A stretch of DNA of 64,000 bases from Crateriforma conspicua (lineage in GTDB: Bacteria; Planctomycetota; Planctomycetia; Pirellulales; Pirellulaceae), in the NCBI RefSeq assembly GCF_007752935.1, contig NZ_CP036319.1, positions 2,542,001 to 2,606,000 of the forward strand. Direction: 5' to 3'. Numbering within the stretch: the stretch's first letter is position 1; each line of letters begins with the position of its first letter. Below, piece after piece: positions 52,905 through 60,656 of the stretch. The notes beneath the pieces are model-generated. The model worked only from the letters and a program-made list of their open reading frames with translations. It was not told the DNA's origin and did no database searches. Both the position numbers and the translations under genes were made by a program.

Positions 52905-54266
52905 TTATTCGCTGGCCAAGTAAACGACCGGGTAAGGCATCGACGTTTGGGCGGGCCGGACGACCGGCCGATAGCTGTCGCCGGCGGGAGTCATCTCGTT
53001 GAAGGACGTCGCATCGGCACCGCCCGCGCGCATCGAGGGATCGAACGCGACGATCCACCGACGGTCTTTCCGCAGGATTTGGTTCCGCAGCACTCGAGCG
53101 AAATTCGGGTCGATGCCTTGTTCCGGGGTACCGAATAACAAGTCACCGATCTGACGCACCACCGGTTCCACGCGATCGCCGACGCGATCCAGTGCGGCGA
53201 CCGCGTGGGGCGATGTCCAGATTTCTTTCCACAAGGTCCGAAGTTCTTGATTTTCGACGATCGATTCACGCAAGACGGTTTTCAGCAACCGCTGCGCTTC
53301 GGGATCGTCGGCAATGGTTCCGGCGACCGAGGCGAGTTCCTGGCGGATGACCGGGTTGGCGGCGACATCCGACATGGTGTTCTGGACCGCGACGACGATT
53401 TCATCCAAGTGGTCCTCGAAGACCGGGACGGCTTCCTCGTCGACAAAACGCTGCCACTCTTCCTTCACCAGCGACCGTTCCCCCAGCGGCGTCTGGTCAT
53501 ACAACGCACGCCAACCGAACCGCCACAGCGACGCGCGGTCCCACAATTCACGGCCGATCGATTCGGTGATCGGTTGGCCGTGACGACGGACGATCGGCAT
53601 CATTTCCTGCTTCGCAAGTGGCATGATCCGTTGGTCCAAGATCTCCGTTTGCAAACGTCCCGCCAGCCCCTGCCACTGATCGGAATGTTCGGCCATCGAA
53701 CGACGGACGCCCCGTTCGATCACGGGCAACGACCGGACCAAGCTTTCGCGGACCAGTGGCTGCAGCAATTCGGTCATTTCCTGGCCGTTCTGCTTCAGCA
53801 ATTGTTGAATCTGTGATTGGATCCGCTGGCGTTTTTCCGGCGGCAGCATCGTTTGGACGACTTCCTGCAAGCTGCCAGTGGTGCGATGCGATTCCCAGAC
53901 CAACGTTTGCGGTGTGACGCCGTCGACATACCAACGGATTCGCATGTCTTGACGCTGATTGGCTGATCGGTCGTCGGTGACGTCGGAAATGTAACCCGCC
54001 TGCACCCATGCGTCGGACGATGGGCCGCGGTAGAAAACGGGATCGCCGATTCGCACGTCCGCGTCAACCGCGTGGGCGTCAATGTCACGAACCGGCGTGA
54101 ACCAAGCGACCTTCGGCGAGGATGCCGCATCGGTTCGGTCACCCTTCAATCGGTCATACGCGGCCACGGCCGACGCGACGATCACCACCCACATGCCGGC
54201 ACCGATCGATCGCCGGATGTTGAAACTGGAAAACAACGCGTCGGGCATGGAAAACAAAGTTGGCAT
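52905..54266 (-). CDS. hypothetical membrane-anchored protein at the end of the sugar ABC operon
   Basis: The 453-residue protein has one N-terminal membrane helix (about 19-37), then a small beta region VAWFTPVRDIDAHAVDADVRIGDPVFYRGPSSDAWVQAGYISDV, and a long helical part rich in Arg, Glu and Gln with repeated QEMTELLQPL/RESLVRSLP style segments. The beta region faintly recalls MCE/MlaD-like proteins, which is unconfirmed. It starts 43 bp after the permease stop and may be translated from the same transcript, which is odd for a sugar uptake operon. ATG 54248 is an alternative start. Function unknown. Confidence 0.65.
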   Translation of the reverse strand: MPTLFSMPDALFSSFNIRRSIGAGMWVVIVASAVAAYDRLKGDRTDAASSPKVAWFTPVRDIDAHAVDADVRIGDPVFYRGPSSDAWVQAGYISDVTDDRSANQRQDMRIRWYVDGVTPQTLVWESHRTTGSLQEVVQTMLPPEKRQRIQSQIQQLLKQNGQEMTELLQPLVRESLVRSLPVIERGVRRSMAEHSDQWQGLAGRLQTEILDQRIMPLAKQEMMPIVRRHGQPITESIGRELWDRASLWRFGWRALYDQTPLGERSLVKEEWQRFVDEEAVPVFEDHLDEIVVAVQNTMSDVAANPVIRQELASVAGTIADDPEAQRLLKTVLRESIVENQELRTLWKEIWTSPHAVAALDRVGDRVEPVVRQIGDLLFGTPEQGIDPNFARVLRNQILRKDRRWIVAFDPSMRAGGADATSFNEMTPAGDSYRPVVRPAQTSMPYPVVYLASE

Positions 54267-54309
54267 GTCGGAGCGATTCGTCGGCCGGATGAGAATCTTG
54301 GGGAACGGA

Positions 54310-55308
54310 TCAGCCGGGGTTGCGCAGCCGGTCGACGTAGACGGCTGTGATGATGATTGCACCCAGTAGGATATTTTCCACTTGGTTTTCCAAACCCAGT
54401 GCGGTGCATCCGTGATTGATCACGCCCATGATCAGCACGCCGCAAATGGTTCCGATCACGCTGCCGCGACCGCCCGATAGCGACCCGCCGCCGATCACCA
54501 CCGCGGCGATGATTTCCAGTTCCAGCCCCATGCCCGCACTGGCGTCGCCTTTGCCCATCCGCGCCAAGTCGACCATCCCGGCCAGACCGACCAGGCAACC
54601 GGCCAACGAATAAACCAACAATTTTGTTCGCACAACGGGGACACCGCACAAGCGAGCGGTCGATTCGTTGGAACCGATCGCGTACAAGTGGCGGCCCAGA
54701 ACGGTGCGGTGAAGTAGAAAACTGACGCCGGCGGCCAACACCAGCCACAACCAAACGCCCCAACAGAAATTGGGCAGGATCGGATAGGCGATCCACTCGG
54801 GTTCGGGGAACTGCGTCACCATCGATACCAGCCAATTGGGAATCGATTCCACCGGCGGTGTGATCGTGCCGCCTTCATCGGCGATGGTTTTGCCAAGCCC
54901 CATGAACACGGTCATTGTACCCAGCGTGATGATGAACGGCACCAACCGCAGCAAACTGACCAGCGAACCGTTGACACATCCACACAGCATGCCGGTCGCG
55001 ATTGCCACGGCAAACGCCGCCGCGATGCCGCCGCCTTGCTGCAACGTCCAGGCCGCGGTGCACCCACACAACGCCGCCGCGGTTCCCGCCGAAAGGTCGA
55101 TTCCGCCGGCGATGATGATCATCGTCATCCCCAACGCGGCGATCCCGATCTTGACGCTTTGCAGCCCCACCAGTCGTGCCGATCCGCTGGTCAGAAAACG
55201 GCCTTCAAAGCCTTGGGCCGCGTCGGCGATTGCGAAAAACGCGATCACCACCAGCAAAGCCAACAACGGCCCGGCGGCGGTCAAGATTCGTCGAATCAGC
55301 GAAGTCAT
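54310..55308 (-). CDS. sugar ABC transporter permease (RbsC-like)
   Basis: The 332-residue membrane protein of the RbsC/XylH/AraH family has about eight to ten helices and the characteristic segments AALGMTMIIIAGGIDLSAGTAAALCG, FIITLGTMTVFMGLG, RHLYAIGSNESTARLCGVPV (EAA-like loop) and AAVVIGGGSLSGGRGSVIGTICGVLIMGV. It forms the membrane channel for the sugar taken by the lipoprotein at 56905-57894. An upstream in-frame start at 55359 would add residues lacking family character. The gene ends 70 bp before the downstream hypothetical gene. Confidence 0.93.
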   Translation of the reverse strand: MTSLIRRILTAAGPLLALLVVIAFFAIADAAQGFEGRFLTSGSARLVGLQSVKIGIAALGMTMIIIAGGIDLSAGTAAALCGCTAAWTLQQGGGIAAAFAVAIATGMLCGCVNGSLVSLLRLVPFIITLGTMTVFMGLGKTIADEGGTITPPVESIPNWLVSMVTQFPEPEWIAYPILPNFCWGVWLWLVLAAGVSFLLHRTVLGRHLYAIGSNESTARLCGVPVVRTKLLVYSLAGCLVGLAGMVDLARMGKGDASAGMGLELEIIAAVVIGGGSLSGGRGSVIGTICGVLIMGVINHGCTALGLENQVENILLGAIIITAVYVDRLRNPG

Positions 55309-55378
55309 TTTGTTGGGAACTGTCGGGCGAAAGGGAATGCGGTCATCATCGTGCAACAAACACTTGGCGGCATGACGG

Positions 55379-56905
55379 CTAGGTCTTCATCGATGCGATC
55401 AACAGGTCGTGTTCATCCCAATCCTTGGCATCGCGAATTTCCACGATGCGACCGCGAGCCATCACTGCGATGCGGTCGCACATGTGCAACAGTTCTTGAA
55501 AGTAACTGCTGATGAACAGGATGGCGGTTCCGTCGGCAGCGGTCCGTCCGATCAAACGATAGATCTGTGCTTTCGTGCCGACGTCAACACCGCGTGTGGG
55601 TTCGTCCAGTATCAAACAATCGGCCTGCTCATGCAGCGATCGCGCCAAAGCGACCTTCTGCTGGTTGCCACCGGAAAGTTCGCCCACGGTTTGTTGGCCA
55701 CCGCGACACTTGACCTGTAACTGTTCGATCAATTCGTCCACGGCTTGGTGGCGACGTTTTTCATTCAACACGTTGGCGGTGGCGTAGGGACCCAACCGGC
55801 TGAGTGTCGTGTTGTCGGCGATCGATAGGTTTTGCGCCAGCCCTTGGCCTTTGCGGTCTTCGCTGACCAACGACAATCCCGCGGCGATCGCCGCGGCGGG
55901 GTGATCCGGTGGAATTATGTTGTCGTTCATTTCGACACCGCCGCCACGCGATCGCATGCCAAAGACGGCTTCGACCAATTCCGTCCGTCCCGCGCCGATC
56001 AGCCCGGCGATGCCAAGGATTTCGCCACGATGGACCGTCAGATCCGTCGGTGATGCGATGCCCGGGCCGGTGACGTTTTGGCATCGCAAAACGGGATCTC
56101 CGGTGCAGCGTTCGGTTTGCGGGTACAGATCGTCCACGTCGCGACCGACCATCAGCCGAACGATTTCCGATTCACCGGCGTCGCTCAGTTGTCCGCTGCC
56201 CGTCATGCGTCCGTCACGCAACACGGTGTAGGAATCGCACAGCTGGCGGACTTCTTCCAAAAAATGGCTGATGTACAGCACCGCCAATCCTTCGCCGGCC
56301 AACTTGCGTGTGACTTCGAACAGTTGCCTGACATCCGCGGCGGTTAGCGAACTGGTGGGTTCGTCCAGGATCAACAGCTTGGCGTTGCCCGCGATGGCCC
56401 GAGCGATTTCGACCAACTGTTTAGCGGCCACCGAAAGGTCGCCAACCTGTGTTTTCGGGTCCAAGTCGGCGTGACCCAGTCGCTGAAGTGCCGCGTCGAC
56501 GATCTGTCGCTGGGATCGCCGGTTTAGGGTTCCGATTCGTCCATGTTCGCGTCCCAGCATGATGTTGTCTTCGACGCTCAGGTCATCACAGACGCTCAGT
56601 TCTTGATAGACCGTGGCGATGCCGGATCGCCGCGCCACGTCGGGGCGTCCGAAACGAATCGGTGCACCGGAGACGGACAGCGATCCTTCGTCGGGGACGA
56701 CCGCACCGCTCAGGATCTTGATCATCGTGCTCTTGCCGGCGCCGTTTTCACCCAGCAATGCCATCACTTGGCCGGGGCGCAAGCGGATCGAAACGTCCCG
56801 CAAAACCCAATGCGGTCCGTAGCGCTTTCCCAGACCTTTGGCGACCACCACCGCCCGATCATCGGTGGATTCGGACGGGCGATTCGATGAATCGTCAACC
56901 GTCAT
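55379..56905 (-). CDS. sugar ABC transporter double ATPase (RbsA-like)
   Basis: The 508-residue protein has two fused ATPase domains. The first has GENGAGKSTMIKIL and Walker B LLILDEPTSSL, with the signature DLSVAAKQLVEIAR. The second starts near residue 260, with IAGLIGAGRTELV, an imperfect Walker A typical of RbsA domain 2, and ELSGGNQQKVALAR, then Walker B CLILDEPTRGVD. It powers the adjacent RbsC-like permease. Its ATG overlaps the stop of the binding-protein gene by one base (TGATG), showing tight coupling. Confidence 0.95.
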   Translation of the reverse strand: MTVDDSSNRPSESTDDRAVVVAKGLGKRYGPHWVLRDVSIRLRPGQVMALLGENGAGKSTMIKILSGAVVPDEGSLSVSGAPIRFGRPDVARRSGIATVYQELSVCDDLSVEDNIMLGREHGRIGTLNRRSQRQIVDAALQRLGHADLDPKTQVGDLSVAAKQLVEIARAIAGNAKLLILDEPTSSLTAADVRQLFEVTRKLAGEGLAVLYISHFLEEVRQLCDSYTVLRDGRMTGSGQLSDAGESEIVRLMVGRDVDDLYPQTERCTGDPVLRCQNVTGPGIASPTDLTVHRGEILGIAGLIGAGRTELVEAVFGMRSRGGGVEMNDNIIPPDHPAAAIAAGLSLVSEDRKGQGLAQNLSIADNTTLSRLGPYATANVLNEKRRHQAVDELIEQLQVKCRGGQQTVGELSGGNQQKVALARSLHEQADCLILDEPTRGVDVGTKAQIYRLIGRTAADGTAILFISSYFQELLHMCDRIAVMARGRIVEIRDAKDWDEHDLLIASMKT

Positions 56906-57894
56906 CACGCTTGGCCGGGCTGCAACAGACTGCGGATCTTTTCGTCGTCCATGTTGTCGGGGGTTGCCACGAACACACCGGTGTCCACGCGCCGCTGGAC
57001 GTCTTCACCGCGGAGGTGCTGGACCATGGTTTGGATCGACAGATAACCCATTCGCACGGGATCCTGTAGGACGATTGCGGTGACTTCGCCGTCGGCCATC
57101 GCTTTGCGAAGCGTTTCGCTGCTGTCAAAAGCCACCAAGGCGACGTCGCCGGCGGACTTGCGATCACGCAACGTTTGCAGAATGCCCGCGGCGGTCGGTT
57201 CACAGGAGGCAAAGATCCCGTCGATTTCGTCGCCGAACTTGTTGAAGATCTGTTGCGACTTGTCGATCGCCGCTTCGGTGGTCGATCCGCCGTACTGGTC
57301 GCTGCTGATGACCGTCATGTCGGGGTACTTGCCGATGGCTTCCAGGAAACCTTCTTCGCGTTGGTGAGTGCTTTCGCTGCCTTTTTGGTAACGCATCACG
57401 ACGACGTTGCCTTTTTCGCCCAAGGCTTTTGCCATCGCATCGCCCGCCATTTGGCCGCCGCGAAAGTTGTCGGTGGCCACGTAGGACACGGTGCCGCTGG
57501 TGTCGGACAGCCCGCTGTCAAAGATCACCACGGGGACCTTGGCACGACCGGCTTCGGCCACCGGCCGGACCAACGCGTCGGCGTCCAGCGGGCACAGGCA
57601 TATGCCATCGACCTGCCGGTTCAGAAAGCTCTGCATCACGCTGATTTGTTCATCGCGATCGTTTTCTTTCGAAGGGCCTTTCCACTGCAGGTCGACCCCC
57701 AGTTCGTCGGCGGCTTGGCGTGCACCGAAGTGGACCGATTTCCAATAGATGTGCGTTTCGCCTTTGGGGATCATCGCGATCGTCCAATCGCCATCACTGG
57801 ACGAGCCGTCGGCGGTTTCGGACGGCGGCTGACAACCAACCAGCATCATCGTCGTGGCGGTCAGCGTGCAAATCAGAAAAATGGATCGGACCAT
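56905..57894 (-). CDS. sugar-binding lipoprotein of ABC transporter (RbsB-like)
   Basis: The 329-residue periplasmic-binding protein has a lipobox LVGC with Cys21 as the lipidated residue. It belongs to cluster B, sugar and autoinducer binders (pattern IAMIPKGETHIYWKSVHFGARQAADELGVD and VPVVIFDSGL...YVATDNFRGG). The sugar is not predictable but pentoses or related polyols are common in this family. First gene of the binding protein, ATPase, permease operon. The 122-bp region upstream (57895-58016) must contain the promoter. Confidence 0.93.
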   Translation of the reverse strand: MVRSIFLICTLTATTMMLVGCQPPSETADGSSSDGDWTIAMIPKGETHIYWKSVHFGARQAADELGVDLQWKGPSKENDRDEQISVMQSFLNRQVDGICLCPLDADALVRPVAEAGRAKVPVVIFDSGLSDTSGTVSYVATDNFRGGQMAGDAMAKALGEKGNVVVMRYQKGSESTHQREEGFLEAIGKYPDMTVISSDQYGGSTTEAAIDKSQQIFNKFGDEIDGIFASCEPTAAGILQTLRDRKSAGDVALVAFDSSETLRKAMADGEVTAIVLQDPVRMGYLSIQTMVQHLRGEDVQRRVDTGVFVATPDNMDDEKIRSLLQPGQA

Positions 57895-58016
57895 GACGGC
57901 GGTTATCGAAAAGGTGGGATGGATGGCGGTATGCGATGGCGTTGGTCGTCACACCGACGGTTATCAATGGACGCCTGAAGCCAACGGCCGGTGGTGGACC
58001 AGAGGGTTATGTTAGC

Positions 58017-59324
58017 TCATCGGGCCGGCGTGATGCGGATTTCAAAGTGGCCTTGGTTGTCGGTCAATTGATCGACCGAATCGTTGACCCGCAGGAACAG
58101 CCAGCTTGCGCGATCCATGCGAATGGTGGCATCGTCGCCGACGGTCACGATGGTGGGCAAAGTGGCCGATCCCGTGTCACGGATATCGGTCGGCACCAAG
58201 CACGCGATGACTTGACCAAGGGGGCGCCCGCGAACGTGACGCAGGGTGATCCCATCGGGCAATGACACCCACGGGCGGGTCGTATCGGCCAACGCGACAT
58301 CGCCCTGTGCCGCGATCCGGACGACCGAAGACGCGGGGAATCGATAGCCCGTCGATTGCCAACCACGGTCGGCATGCAGCGTCGTCTGAATTTCCGATCC
58401 GTCATACAGCGGGTCGTCCACGGCAATGTCGATCGATTCGCGGTCCCACCGGAACCCGTAATCCAATTCCAAATTCATCAAGGCCCATCGCGCTCGGACG
58501 ACGGGCCATTGGCGAACCAGTTTTGCGTACAACCGCCGCGTGAAGTCGTTGGATTGGTCGCGGCCGTCCCGTGTGGCGGCATCGACCAACGCATCACGGT
58601 ATTCCGCGTACTGGGCCAGCATCATCACGGCGGCCCAGGACCAACCGTAGGATTCGACATCGCCACGCAAACGATGCGGCAAACGCATGACATCTTCGAT
58701 CGTCTTGACTTCGCCGTCGTCGCGTCGCTGCGACAAAATCTTGAAACGTCCCCAGCCCGGCACGGACTCTCGGTTCCGTGGGACTTGTCCGATCACCACG
58801 CCGGAACCGACGCCGCTGTGCACACTTAGCAATTCCGCGGTGCCTTCCATGAACCATGTCGGACCGGCACCGCCAAATTGTTCGTACATCAACGCATGCA
58901 CGCCTTCGTGCAAGACCAGGTGCCGCGTGTAATAGTCGTCGGCTTGTTCGCGTACCCACACGCGATTGCCGTCAGCGATGCCATAAGGGAATTCGGCCAG
59001 CGAACGAGGCAGCAAACCTTTGTCGCGAAAGGGCTGGTCGTTTCGCATGACATAGGCGTCGACCACCCAATCATCGGCGGCATCCGGTTCCAGACGCCAA
59101 AACGACACCCACTGCGGCACCGCGGCGTCAAAGGTGGCCACGATGGTGTCCATTTGTGATGCGTCGTCGATGTCTGTCACTAACCGGATGTGGTTACCTG
59201 TATGACGGAACAGCCCGTCCGCGGTTGCCGACTGTGCTTTACAATCCGCTCCACACAGAACAGCGACGACGACCGCAATGCACACACATTGCGACGGGCA
59301 CGTCACTGGAATCAGGTCCGACAT
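58017..59324 (-). CDS. exported gluzincin-type metallopeptidase
   Basis: The 435-residue protein has a signal peptide (about 10-30) and the zinc motif HEGVH at 139-143. A Glu-containing WFMEGTAELLS at 157-167 supplies the third ligand, as in gluzincins such as the MA clan. The rest is unassigned. The C-terminal part (about 310-435) appears beta-rich. The start at 59324 is preferred because an upstream start at 59399 adds an uncharged prefix in front of the signal peptide. It is divergent from the iron-type binding lipoprotein at 59486, across 161 bp. Confidence 0.8.
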   Translation of the reverse strand: MSDLIPVTCPSQCVCIAVVVAVLCGADCKAQSATADGLFRHTGNHIRLVTDIDDASQMDTIVATFDAAVPQWVSFWRLEPDAADDWVVDAYVMRNDQPFRDKGLLPRSLAEFPYGIADGNRVWVREQADDYYTRHLVLHEGVHALMYEQFGGAGPTWFMEGTAELLSVHSGVGSGVVIGQVPRNRESVPGWGRFKILSQRRDDGEVKTIEDVMRLPHRLRGDVESYGWSWAAVMMLAQYAEYRDALVDAATRDGRDQSNDFTRRLYAKLVRQWPVVRARWALMNLELDYGFRWDRESIDIAVDDPLYDGSEIQTTLHADRGWQSTGYRFPASSVVRIAAQGDVALADTTRPWVSLPDGITLRHVRGRPLGQVIACLVPTDIRDTGSATLPTIVTVGDDATIRMDRASWLFLRVNDSVDQLTDNQGHFEIRITPAR

Positions 59325-59485
59325 TCGCCACCGCGACTTTCGTTCAACGTCAAAGCCGACCCAACATGCCGACACAACACGTTGCCAATAGATTTCCATG
59401 CGGGACCACAGCGAGGTTTCGAAGCGAGTGGGTTCAGTATAGCCGCCGACACTTTTTTACGGCCGCTGACAAGCACCGATGGCGG

Positions 59486-60502
59486 ATGCTTCACGCGACG
59501 GCCTTGCTTGTGGTGTTGCTTTGTAGCGGTTGCGTTCCGCGTAGCGAGAGCGACGTCGTGGTCTATTCGGCGCTGGATCAAGAATTTGCCGAGCCGATTT
59601 TGATGGGGTTTGAACGCCGACAGGATGGCGAAACCGGCGTCATCGCCAAGTTTGACGTCGAATCCACCAAAACCGTGGGGCTGGTCAACCAGATCATCGC
59701 GGAGAAGGATCGACCGCAGTGCGATTTGTTTTGGAACAATGAAATCCTGCACACCGTGCGTCTGCAAAAGTTGGGGCTGCTGCAACCGCATGACTGGAAC
59801 GTCGCCGCCACTTGGCCCAAGGACTTGATCGCCAGTGACAAGACGTGGTGTGGGTTTGCCACACGGGCTCGGGTGCTGATCGTCAACACCGATATGATTC
59901 CGGACGCGGCGGAACGCCCCAATTCGGTCGATGATTTGCGCGACCCGCGGTGGGCAAAGGACTGCGCCATGGCTCGGCCCCTGTTCGGCACCACCGCCAC
60001 CCACTTCGCCGTTATCCGCGATCGAATCGGCCCAGACGCGGCGTTGAAAATGCTAAGCCAAATTGTCGACAACGCGGTCATCTTGTCGGGCAACAAACAG
60101 GTCGCCCAAGCCGTTTCGACGGGCCGTCTGGCTTGGGGGCTGACCGACACCGACGACGCTTTTGTCGAACAAGAGCTTGGGTACCCGGTCGCGATCATCT
60201 TTCCCGATCAACAACCCGAACAGCCCGGCACGTTGCGGATTCCCAACACACTGGCGATTTTAAAAGACGCTCCGCACCCGGTCGCCGCGGGACGTTTGGC
60301 CGACTATTTGATGACCGGAGAAATCGAAGACCGCTTGGCGATGGGGCCCAGCAGCCAGATGCCGGTCAGCCCCGACAGCAAGTTCCCGCCGCCGGTCTTG
60401 CCCGATGAACCGGTTCGCTGGATGCAAGTGGATTTTGAATCGGCGGCCGAAGGCTGGCCGCAATGGGCCGACGCGGTTCGCGACGTGCTGGGCGAACCAT
60501 AG
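59486..60502 (+). CDS. iron(III)-type solute-binding lipoprotein
   Basis: The 338-residue protein has a lipobox LCSGC with Cys16 and resembles the FbpA/AfuA/FutA class: VVVYSALDQEFAEPILMGFERR, then VGLVNQIIAEKDRPQCDLFWNNE, and WGLTDTDDAFVEQELGYPV. No permease or ATPase gene is adjacent, so it is an orphan binding protein unless its partners lie elsewhere. The frame is open from 59156, but the region before 59486 overlaps the divergent gene and lacks a signal peptide. Iron or another metal/anion ligand is inferred only from the family. Confidence 0.85.
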   Translation: MLHATALLVVLLCSGCVPRSESDVVVYSALDQEFAEPILMGFERRQDGETGVIAKFDVESTKTVGLVNQIIAEKDRPQCDLFWNNEILHTVRLQKLGLLQPHDWNVAATWPKDLIASDKTWCGFATRARVLIVNTDMIPDAAERPNSVDDLRDPRWAKDCAMARPLFGTTATHFAVIRDRIGPDAALKMLSQIVDNAVILSGNKQVAQAVSTGRLAWGLTDTDDAFVEQELGYPVAIIFPDQQPEQPGTLRIPNTLAILKDAPHPVAAGRLADYLMTGEIEDRLAMGPSSQMPVSPDSKFPPPVLPDEPVRWMQVDFESAAEGWPQWADAVRDVLGEP

Positions 60503-60656
60503 CCGGGACGCGAAAGTACCGTCTATCGCCAGTCGGTTGATTGAATCGACGCGATGCATCGCCGCCGGGTTCACCGCATGGTTCGCCGCATGGTTTCGCG
60601 TTCCGGGACGCTGCTTTCGGCAAAGCGAATGGCGACTTTCAATCACGAACGAGCCG

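Noticed and set aside
60545-60610. repeated ccgcatggtt blocks
   Set aside because: Only two imperfect copies in a short convergent gap, with no supporting structure or function.
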